Assembly (NCBI GenBank): GCA_900769205.1
Contig: CAAGFS010000177.1
Coordinates: forward strand, 1-5,571
Reading direction: 5' to 3'
Origin: Clostridia bacterium
Lineage (GTDB): Bacteria; Bacillota; Clostridia; Christensenellales; CAG-917
DNA length: 5,571 bases
Notes under the pieces: generated by a model
Told to the model about the DNA's origin: nothing
The model's input: the letters and a program-made list of their open reading frames with translations, nothing else
Database searches by the model: none
Shown: positions 1 to 5,019 of the stretch, one piece after another
Layout: each line of letters begins with the position of its first letter
Numbering within the stretch: the stretch's first letter is position 1
Program-made: the position numbers and the translations under genes

Positions 1-1
1 C

Positions 2-778
2 GTTTGGTGGGTGGTTGCGGTCGTTGCGGCGTGCGTGCTTGCAAACATGTTGATTATGCTCGTCAAAGACCCCGTCGGCAGAATGAGATTCAGAGCAATC
101 AATTCGTCGGTCGGACAGGCGCTCATTCAAAGCGGTCAGGTGCAGGGATACACGCCTTGGTATATTGCAAACGGTCAGCCCGATAGCAGTATCATAGAAA
201 CCTTCGTTGCCAACTATCCAGGAGCAGAAGACGCATTCAAATCTTTCCCCTCCGGTCACACTTGCGCGGCAGGTATGGCGTACGCTCTCATCATGCTTCC
301 CGACGTGGTGGATTTCAAACACAAAAAAGGCGCGAAAATCGCGTGTTGGGTTGTTCCGGTGCTTATTACGGGATTGGTTGCGATAAGCCGCATCGTCGTC
401 GGCGCTCATTATATGAGCGACGTCACGTTCGGCGGAACGATTGCGTTCGTATCCTTCATAATCGCGCGTGAGATATTCGTGTGCAAGGGAAGCCACTTCT
501 TTGCGCTTTTCCCGAAACTCGCGCCCAAGAAAAAACTCGCGCTCGAAACGGCGGGAGAAGGGGACGTCGTTGACGTCGAAAGTGAAAACGCAAACGAGAA
601 TCTCTCCGAAGATTTTGCCGAAACGCTTGTCGAAACAAGTCTTGAACAGACTGCGTCCATAGCGGATCAACAAAAGACGGACGACAAACTCGAAGAAGAC
701 GTGCTTTCGCAAGAGAAGGCAAACGAGATAAGCGTCGAGATTGCCCAAAATCTCAAAGACGGCAACGTCACCGAGTAA
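2..778 (+). CDS. PAP2-family membrane phosphatase, 5'-truncated
   Basis: This is the C-terminal 258 residues of a phosphatidic acid phosphatase type 2 / haloperoxidase superfamily protein. The frame is open from base 2, so the true start lies upstream; the GTG at 11 is internal. All three PAP2 signature motifs are visible: K-x6-R (KDPVGRMRF, from base 65), PSGH (248-259) and SR-x5-H-x3-D (SRIVVGAHYMSD, about 383-421). The histidines of the last two motifs are the expected nucleophile and its partner. Hydrophobic segments flank the motifs: one at the visible N-terminus, one just before SRIVVG and one after the motif, as expected for a multi-pass enzyme with its active site outside the cytoplasm. 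Such proteins dephosphorylate lipid phosphates, for example undecaprenyl pyrophosphate, phosphatidate or phosphatidylglycerol phosphate. The substrate cannot be told from sequence. The last 75 or so residues form a hydrophilic, Glu/Asp-rich tail without a recognised domain. The gene converges on rqcH and ends at a shared terminator. Confidence 0.9.
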   Translation, partial: VWWVVAVVAACVLANMLIMLVKDPVGRMRFRAINSSVGQALIQSGQVQGYTPWYIANGQPDSSIIETFVANYPGAEDAFKSFPSGHTCAAGMAYALIMLPDVVDFKHKKGAKIACWVVPVLITGLVAISRIVVGAHYMSDVTFGGTIAFVSFIIAREIFVCKGSHFFALFPKLAPKKKLALETAGEGDVVDVESENANENLSEDFAETLVETSLEQTASIADQQKTDDKLEEDVLSQEKANEISVEIAQNLKDGNVTE

Positions 779-799
779 TAGAAATATCGCGTATCGTTG

Positions 800-828
800 A
801 AAAAACACCGCTATCTGGCGGTGTTTTT
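800..828. terminator. Bidirectional intrinsic terminator between PAP2 gene and rqcH
   Basis: Arms 801-811 (AAAAACACCGC) and 818-828 (GCGGTGTTTTT) are perfect reverse complements around a 6-base loop. The + strand copy ends in T5 and the - strand copy in T6 (complement of 800-805), so the hairpin can stop transcripts from both sides. It lies 22 bases after the PAP2 stop. On the - strand the last codons and the TAG stop of rqcH (811-813) fall inside the hairpin, so one arm is partly coding. Confidence 0.85.
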
Positions 829-2529
829 CATATATTCTTCGTGTTTGTCGGGCTTTGCCAACACGGTTTCGTAGTTGACGTATATCACTTGCCCCGGGTG
901 CCCGTTCGGCTTGCGCTTTACGTTGCGACGTTGTGTGTAATCGACTTCCGCGCTTGCGCTCTTGGTGCTTGCGGTCATTTCGATTGCTATTTTTATCACG
1001 TTGTCGGGGACGGAGCGACCTTCGGTGACGATTATGGTGTGCGCGCCGTGTTCGTTTTTCAGGTGCATCCATATATCCGACGACGAAGCGGTTTTGAACG
1101 TCAACTCGTCGTTTTGCAGATTGTTTTTTCCGCGATACACGCAAAATCCGTCAATCTCGTATATATACGGCGGTTCCGGCTTTTCTTTCCGTACCTTTTT
1201 GCCGGAAGCCTTTTTCTTTGCGCCGCCGAGTCTTGCGATTTCTTCTTCGATTGCGGACGTGTCGCTTTCGTAGGGCAGATTTGCAATCTCGTCTTCGATT
1301 GATCTGACGTATTCGAGAAGTTCGCGGTCGTCTTCGAGTTTTTTGACGGTGAAGTCCTTCGTGCGTTTCAATTTGTTGTACTTTGCGTAATATGCGGACG
1401 AATTTTTGGACGGCGAAAGGCGCGGATCGAGCGGTATGCTGACGGCGGTGTCGTCGTAATAGTTCGTCGTTTCAAGCGTTTCGTCGCCTTTGTTTATGCG
1501 GTATATGTTGTTGACGATAAGCTCGCCGTAAACGCGATATTTTTCCATATCTTCGCATTCTTTTAGACGCTGCAAATCAATTGCAATGTTCTTTTCCGTC
1601 TTTTGAACGAGACGTTTCGTCTGGGTGGCAAGAGATTTAAGTCGCGCTTTGTTGCGTATATCCTTGTCCGCGTCCGTGACGAGTGCGTCGAAGGCGTCGC
1701 TCATGCTCTCAAATCTTTTGACGTTGTCGCCGTTTTCAAGACAACGATACACGATTGGATAGACTTCCTTGTCGCTTATTATGCAAGGTTCTATTTCCAA
1801 TGCGGGATGGTCCGTACCTACGCTTGCAAATGCTTTCAACGTTGCAAACAAACTCGCTTTTTGCTTTTCATCAAGCGGGGCGCACTCGTTTTTCAAGCCC
1901 GAGCGCAAAAGGATTTCGCTGACCGTCGTGCCCGCAAAACCCGATACGTTGTCAAGCACAAACTTGTGCAAATCTCCGCCCGCAAAATTGTCGAAAACGG
2001 AAAAACAATCGGATAGATAGCTGATTTTCTTCTGCGCCACGGGTGCATATACAACACCGCGCAACACGACGTGATCGCGCGCCATATCAAGCGGAAGATG
2101 TTTCACCGCGTCGAGAATGACCAGATTTTCGTCGGTGAAGACGATGTTGGAATATCTGTTCATAATCTCGACGAAAAGGAAAAACGTTTTGTCGTCCCGC
2201 ATTTCCGTCTTGGCGTTGAACGTCAGCCTGATTATGCGGTCGGCGTTGAAAATATCCACGCTTTCAATGCTTGCGTTGGTCAGATACTTGCGCAAAAGCA
2301 TACAAAGATTGGGCGCGACCATGGGGCTTTGCTTTTTGCTTTGGGTGAAATGAATGCGCGGTGCGCCCGCGTTGCAGGACACCACGAGGCACTTGTTTTT
2401 GCCTTTCGTACGCAGGAAAAAGCGCAACTCGTCGATTTCGGGTTGTTGGATTTTGTCTATTCTCGCGCCACGCAACTGCTCGTCGAGTTCTTTTGCGAGC
2501 GCGCTCAATGCAAACAGGTCGCTTCCCAT
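811..2529 (-). CDS. rqcH: RqcH / NFACT-family ribosome-associated quality control protein
   Basis: This complete 572-residue protein is the bacterial orthologue of eukaryotic Rqc2/NEMF, older name fibronectin-binding protein FbpA/YloA. It binds obstructed 50S subunits carrying peptidyl-tRNA and recruits tRNA-Ala to add C-terminal alanine tails. The NFACT-N domain is at the N-terminus (DLFALSALAKEL at 4-15). The Asp97-Arg98 pair, in NADRIIRLTF, sits at the same numbers as the D97/R98 pair needed for tailing in B. subtilis RqcH. The family motif EIMNRYSN follows at 121-128. Helical, charged coiled-coil-like segments lie at about 275-345 and 385-435, with the family motif LDPRLSPSKNSSAYYAKYNK at 367-386 between them. 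NFACT-R (DUF814) spans about 456-560, including YRGKNNLQND and IWMHLKNEHGAH. A basic linker (437-450) precedes it. The ATG at 2529 matches the family N-terminus, but no Shine-Dalgarno is visible upstream. The gene is divergent from tig and convergent with the PAP2 gene, so it is probably monocistronic. Confidence 0.95.
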   Translation of the reverse strand: MGSDLFALSALAKELDEQLRGARIDKIQQPEIDELRFFLRTKGKNKCLVVSCNAGAPRIHFTQSKKQSPMVAPNLCMLLRKYLTNASIESVDIFNADRIIRLTFNAKTEMRDDKTFFLFVEIMNRYSNIVFTDENLVILDAVKHLPLDMARDHVVLRGVVYAPVAQKKISYLSDCFSVFDNFAGGDLHKFVLDNVSGFAGTTVSEILLRSGLKNECAPLDEKQKASLFATLKAFASVGTDHPALEIEPCIISDKEVYPIVYRCLENGDNVKRFESMSDAFDALVTDADKDIRNKARLKSLATQTKRLVQKTEKNIAIDLQRLKECEDMEKYRVYGELIVNNIYRINKGDETLETTNYYDDTAVSIPLDPRLSPSKNSSAYYAKYNKLKRTKDFTVKKLEDDRELLEYVRSIEDEIANLPYESDTSAIEEEIARLGGAKKKASGKKVRKEKPEPPYIYEIDGFCVYRGKNNLQNDELTFKTASSSDIWMHLKNEHGAHTIIVTEGRSVPDNVIKIAIEMTASTKSASAEVDYTQRRNVKRKPNGHPGQVIYVNYETVLAKPDKHEEYMKNTAR

Positions 2530-2538
2530 ATTCTATAT

Positions 2539-2569
2539 ATTATCAAAATATCCGTCGCTTTTCAATCAA
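2539..2569 (-). promoter_or_regulatory. Candidate rqcH promoter with near-zero leader
   Basis: Read on the - strand, TTGATT (2569-2564) and GATAAT (2544-2539) are separated by 19 bases. The -10 box matches 5 of 6 consensus positions, but the spacing is longer than the 17 optimum. Transcription would begin near 2531-2533, only a few bases before the ATG at 2529. With no Shine-Dalgarno present, this would mean a leaderless or nearly leaderless mRNA. It could instead be chance in AT-rich DNA, with the real promoter elsewhere in the 241-bp intergenic region. Confidence 0.35.
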
Positions 2570-2667
2570 AAACGGATTTATGTTCACACAAAAAACTCGT
2601 TTTTCTCACGCGACGAAGGGAGTTTTGCGCCTTTTTCTTCAAAATCTTCAAAAACACGCCCGCGCGG

Positions 2668-2694
2668 TGAAAAAACGTTTGATTTTTTCAAACG
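2668..2694. repeat. Two overlapping inverted repeats across the tig -35 region
   Basis: The first dyad is TGAAAAAA (2668-2675) with TTTTTTCA (2683-2690), 7-base spacer. The second is CGTTTGA (2676-2682) with TCAAACG (2688-2694), T5 spacer. They share bases and cannot form together as hairpins. Both cover the -35 hexamer (2679-2684) upstream of the predicted start, so they would act as DNA sites rather than in the tig mRNA. They do not match the HrcA CIRCE element or the CtsR heptad repeat. An operator role is inference. Confidence 0.45.
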
Positions 2695-2707
2695 CGTATG
2701 ATATAAT
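2679..2707 (+). promoter_or_regulatory. Strong sigma-A-type promoter for tig
   Basis: TTGATT (2679-2684) and a perfect TATAAT (2702-2707) are separated by exactly 17 bases. The -10 box is extended by TGA (2699-2701), giving TGATATAAT. The predicted start is near 2714, leaving a leader of about 57 nt before the tig ATG. This is the best promoter in the window and fits a highly expressed chaperone gene. It may also drive clpP and clpX, because no U-tailed terminator follows tig. Confidence 0.8.
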
Positions 2708-2770
2708 CCTTCTACTTGTTATAAAATATATATCCGCGCAAAACAATTCTTTGGCGGACATGGAGGACAA

Positions 2771-4165
2771 ATGAACTATACAGTAGAAAAGTTGGAAAAG
2801 AGCCAGGTCAAGTTCAATTACGTTGTGGACAAGGACAGATTCAACGCAGCAATCAAGCAAGCATACGAAAAAACCAAGCATAAATATGCTGTTCCCGGTT
2901 TCAGAAAGGGGCACGCTCCGCAAAGAGTCATTGAAGGCATGTACGGTCAAGGCGTATTTTTCAGCGACGCTGTAAACGAACTTATCGATTCTTCTTTGGA
3001 TGAACTCGAAAAGGATGAAAACTATGATTTCGTGTCTGTCGACAGCGTTTGCGACGTCGATATGAACGAAGACGGCGGTGTGAAGTATTCCATCGTCATG
3101 GTCGTAAAACCCGAAGTCACGCTCGGTCAGTACAAAGGACTTGCAATCTCAAAGAAAGCGGTCAAAGTCACGGCAAAGCAAGTTGACGAAAGAATTGCGC
3201 AAGAGCAGGAAAAGCAAGCTCGTCTTATCGAAGTTGACACTCCCGCTCAAACCGGCAACACCGTGACGATCGACTTCGTGGGAAGCGTGGACGGCGTTGC
3301 GTTTGACGGCGGCAGCGCAAACGATTATGAATTGGAACTCGGAAGCGGCACGTTTATCCCCGGATTCGAAGACCAACTCGTCGGAGTCAAAGCGGGCGAG
3401 CAAAAAGACGTCAACGTCACTTTCCCCAAAGACTATCAGGCGGAAAATCTTGCAGGCAAAGACGCTGTGTTCGCTTGCACGGTGAAAGCAGTCAAGATCA
3501 AGGAACTTCCCGCACTCGACGACGAATTCGTCAAGGAAATCTCCGAGTTCGACACTCTTGCGGAATACAAGGCGGACGTCAAAGCGCAACTCACCAAGGA
3601 AGCGCAGGAAAAAGTTGACCGCGAGTTTGAAGATGAAGTGGTGGAAAAGATCGTTGACGGATCTTCCGTTGAAATCCCGCAGGCAATGATCGACCGCGAA
3701 GCGGAAGACATGGTGCACGAGTTCGAATACCGTCTTATGTATCAAGGACTGAAACTCGACGATTATCTCAAATATCTCAATATGACGAGAGAGCAACTTG
3801 CCGACCAATACAAGGAGCAGGCTCAAAAGACCGTCAAGGTGCGTCTTGTTATGGAGCAACTCATCAAGGCGGAAAATCTTCAGATCGAAGACAAGGAAAT
3901 CGACGCGAAGATGGAGCAGTTTGCAAAAGACAGCAATCAATCTTTGGAAGACTTCAAGAAGAATCTCCACAAGGAACAAATCGACTATATCGTCAACTCC
4001 ATTATGAACGAGAAATTGCTTGACTTCCTCACCAAAGAGAACCTTGCGGCAAAGAAACCCGCAACGAAGAAAGCGGAGGGTGAAGAACCCGCAACCGACG
4101 AGCAGAAACCCGCTGCCAAAAAAACGACAAAAAAGACAGCAAAAGCCACGACAGACGCAGAATAA
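2771..4165 (+). CDS. tig: Trigger factor, ribosome-associated chaperone and prolyl isomerase
   Basis: This complete 464-residue cytosolic chaperone docks at the ribosomal exit tunnel and shields emerging chains. The N-terminal ribosome-binding domain (about 1-115) carries the signature GFRKG at 43-47, the same position as the ribosome-contacting loop of E. coli trigger factor. The FKBP-like prolyl isomerase domain spans about 162-243, with VTIDFVGSVDGVAFDGG and GSGTFIPGFEDQLVG typical of the family. The helical C-terminal chaperone domain runs from about 250 to 425. Residues 426-464 are an extra low-complexity tail rich in Lys, Ala, Thr and Pro, which explains the length above the E. coli protein (432 residues). 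The ATG is chosen because GGAGG (2762-2766) lies 4 bases upstream and the N-terminus matches the family. It is the first gene of a tig-clpP-clpX cluster with its own extended -10 promoter. Confidence 0.97.
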   Translation: MNYTVEKLEKSQVKFNYVVDKDRFNAAIKQAYEKTKHKYAVPGFRKGHAPQRVIEGMYGQGVFFSDAVNELIDSSLDELEKDENYDFVSVDSVCDVDMNEDGGVKYSIVMVVKPEVTLGQYKGLAISKKAVKVTAKQVDERIAQEQEKQARLIEVDTPAQTGNTVTIDFVGSVDGVAFDGGSANDYELELGSGTFIPGFEDQLVGVKAGEQKDVNVTFPKDYQAENLAGKDAVFACTVKAVKIKELPALDDEFVKEISEFDTLAEYKADVKAQLTKEAQEKVDREFEDEVVEKIVDGSSVEIPQAMIDREAEDMVHEFEYRLMYQGLKLDDYLKYLNMTREQLADQYKEQAQKTVKVRLVMEQLIKAENLQIEDKEIDAKMEQFAKDSNQSLEDFKKNLHKEQIDYIVNSIMNEKLLDFLTKENLAAKKPATKKAEGEEPATDEQKPAAKKTTKKTAKATTDAE

Positions 4166-4215
4166 TCACGCGACTTGTTGTGTAAAATAAGAGTGTTTCA
4201 AGACGTCTATATCGC

Positions 4216-4240
4216 TTCCGCTTGCTTTTGGCAAGCGGAA
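4216..4240. repeat. Perfect 10-bp inverted repeat upstream of clpP
   Basis: TTCCGCTTGC (4216-4225) and GCAAGCGGAA (4231-4240) are perfect reverse complements around TTTTG. Allowing one bulged base (T4241) the stem extends by three pairs (CGC 4213-4215 with GCG 4242-4244). No U-run follows on either strand, so it is not a standard terminator. It may be an operator over the -35 of the candidate clpP promoter, or an RNA hairpin that stabilises or processes a tig-clpP transcript. The sequence alone does not decide between these. Confidence 0.75.
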
Positions 4241-4250
4241 TGCGTATAAA
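4222..4250 (+). promoter_or_regulatory. Candidate internal promoter for clpP
   Basis: TTGCTT (4222-4227) and TATAAA (4245-4250) are separated by 17 bases. The -10 box is good and the -35 is weak. Predicted initiation is near 4257, giving a leader of about 70 nt that holds two hairpins before the clpP ribosome binding site. The perfect inverted repeat at 4216-4240 covers the -35 and most of the spacer, so a repressor bound there would block this promoter. Confidence 0.4.
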
Positions 4251-4262
4251 AGCACGAATCTG

Positions 4263-4311
4263 CGCTCGCGTCAGGTTTGAAAGCGAGTGAAACAGGGCAC
4301 GCTATGCGTGC
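4263..4311 (+). promoter_or_regulatory. Structured clpP leader: two tandem hairpins
   Basis: The first hairpin pairs 4263-4269 with 4283-4289, 7 pairs including one G-U, with a 13-base loop. The second pairs GCACGC (4297-4302) with GCGTGC (4306-4311) over a TAT loop. The second ends 7 bases before the GGAG of clpP. A further GCACG at 4252-4256 could compete for the 3' arm of the second hairpin. No known riboswitch class is recognised. A regulatory role is inference. Confidence 0.4.
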
Positions 4312-4318
4312 GGACAAC

Positions 4319-4322
4319 GGAG
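4319..4322 (+). promoter_or_regulatory. clpP ribosome binding site, decides start
   Basis: GGAG at 4319-4322 lies 6 bases before the ATG at 4329. The frame is also open from a GTG at 4287, but that codon has no Shine-Dalgarno and would add 14 residues foreign to ClpP. Confidence 0.85.
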
Positions 4323-4328
4323 TTTATT

Positions 4329-4925
4329 ATGAACATCAAAAATCAACTTATCCCGATGGTCGTGGAACAGACGGGCAGAGGCGAACGCTCCTACGACATC
4401 TATTCCCGCCTTCTTGAAGACAGAATCATCTTCCTTACCGGTGAAATCGACGACAACGTCGCAGACCTTGTAGTTGCGCAACTCATTTATCTCGAAGGAA
4501 AGGACTCCACCAAGGACATCAGCCTTTACATCAACAGCCCCGGCGGTTCGGTGTCGGCGGGTTTTGCAATCTACGACACGATGAACTACATCAAGTGCGA
4601 CGTGTCCACCATCTGCATAGGCATGGCGGCGTCGATGGGCGCATTCCTTCTTTCGTCGGGAGCAAAGGGAAAGAGATTTGCTCTCCCCAACGCAAAGATT
4701 ATGATTCATCAACCGCTCGGCGGAGCGCAAGGTCAGGCAAGCGACATCGCAATTCAGGCGAACGAGATTTTGAAGACGAAAAAGCGTATCAACGATATTC
4801 TTGCTCAAAACACGTCGCAACCCCTTTCCAAAATCGAGATTGACACCGACCGCGACTTTTATATGACGGCGGAAGAAGCCGAAAAGTACGGTCTTGTGGA
4901 CAAAATCTTCTATTCGAGAAAGTAA
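4329..4925 (+). CDS. clpP: ATP-dependent Clp protease proteolytic subunit
   Basis: This complete 198-residue serine peptidase forms the double-heptamer barrel that degrades substrates fed by ClpX or another Clp ATPase. The start begins MNIKNQLIPMVVEQ and leads into the conserved GRGERSYDIYSRLLEDRIIFL. The catalytic triad is complete: Ser102 in GMAASMGAF, His127 in IMIHQPLGGAQGQ and Asp176 in DTDRD. These equal Ser98, His123 and Asp172 of B. subtilis ClpP with a uniform +4 offset. The oxyanion-region motif SPGGSVSAG is at 70-78. Length is normal (B. subtilis 197, E. coli 207). The gene lies 163 bp after tig and 94 bp before clpX, all in the same direction. It may be read both from the tig promoter and from its own. 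No HrcA or CtsR operator was seen nearby. Confidence 0.98.
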   Translation: MNIKNQLIPMVVEQTGRGERSYDIYSRLLEDRIIFLTGEIDDNVADLVVAQLIYLEGKDSTKDISLYINSPGGSVSAGFAIYDTMNYIKCDVSTICIGMAASMGAFLLSSGAKGKRFALPNAKIMIHQPLGGAQGQASDIAIQANEILKTKKRINDILAQNTSQPLSKIEIDTDRDFYMTAEEAEKYGLVDKIFYSRK

Positions 4926-4928
4926 AGC

Positions 4929-4942
4929 CCCGTCAAAACGGG
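4929..4942 (+). other. Small hairpin just after the clpP stop
   Basis: CCCGT (4929-4933) pairs with ACGGG (4938-4942) over a CAAA loop, starting 4 bases after the clpP stop. The downstream sequence is not U-rich, so termination here would be weak at best. Confidence 0.35.
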
Positions 4943-4960
4943 CAATCAATCCAACCCTTT

Positions 4961-5000
4961 TGCGCATGCGCCCGAAGATTGACTTCGGCGCGACTGCGCA
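4961..5000 (+). promoter_or_regulatory. Long imperfect hairpin upstream of the clpX ribosome binding site
   Basis: Outer arms TGCGCA (4961-4966) and TGCGCA (4995-5000) pair. Inner arms CCGAAG (4972-4977) and CTTCGG (4983-4988) pair over an ATTGA loop. Bases 4967-4971 and 4989-4994 can pair between them with small bulges. The structure ends 5 bases before the clpX GGAG (5006-5009). There is no U-run after it. TCAATC (4946-4951) is complementary to GATTGA (4977-4982) in the loop region, giving a possible pseudoknot or competing fold. Confidence 0.5.
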
Positions 5001-5005
5001 TAATC

Positions 5006-5009
5006 GGAG
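5006..5009 (+). promoter_or_regulatory. clpX ribosome binding site
   Basis: GGAG at 5006-5009 lies 10 bases before the ATG at 5020, a rather long spacing. No other start fits the ClpX N-terminus. Confidence 0.65.
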
Positions 5010-5019
5010 TGTATAGAAT

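Noticed and set aside
2591..2604. AAAAAC-TC-GTTTTT palindrome between rqcH and tig
   Set aside because: The 2-base centre cannot form a hairpin loop without losing pairs, and short A/T palindromes are expected by chance here.
2071..2670. A 199-codon open frame on the + strand over the rqcH 5' end and the intergenic region
   Set aside because: Mostly antisense to the conserved NFACT-N domain and runs through the tig promoter region. No ribosome binding site or recognisable domain.
2530..2770. CIRCE (HrcA) or CtsR operators near tig, also looked for upstream of clpP and clpX
   Set aside because: Neither the TTAGCACTC-N9-GAGTGCTAA dyad nor the GGTCAAA direct repeat was found in any of the three upstream regions.
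3149..3979. A 276-codon open frame on the - strand inside tig
   Set aside because: It is an antisense shadow of trigger factor, whose + frame matches the family end to end. The - frame product is a Leu/Phe/Val/Asp-rich string with no recognisable domain.
4287..4328. Upstream GTG start for clpP adding 14 residues
   Set aside because: No Shine-Dalgarno before it; the codons overlap leader hairpins, and the ATG at 4329 has GGAG at good spacing and a ClpP-like N-terminus.
4302..4967. A 221-codon open frame on the - strand covering clpP
   Set aside because: Antisense shadow of clpP, which has an intact catalytic triad and ribosome binding site. The - frame has no family resemblance.
4979..5004. 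TTGACT plus CATAAT as a clpX promoter
   Set aside because: The spacer is only 14 bases, too short for a sigma-A promoter, and both boxes lie within or at the edge of the hairpin.
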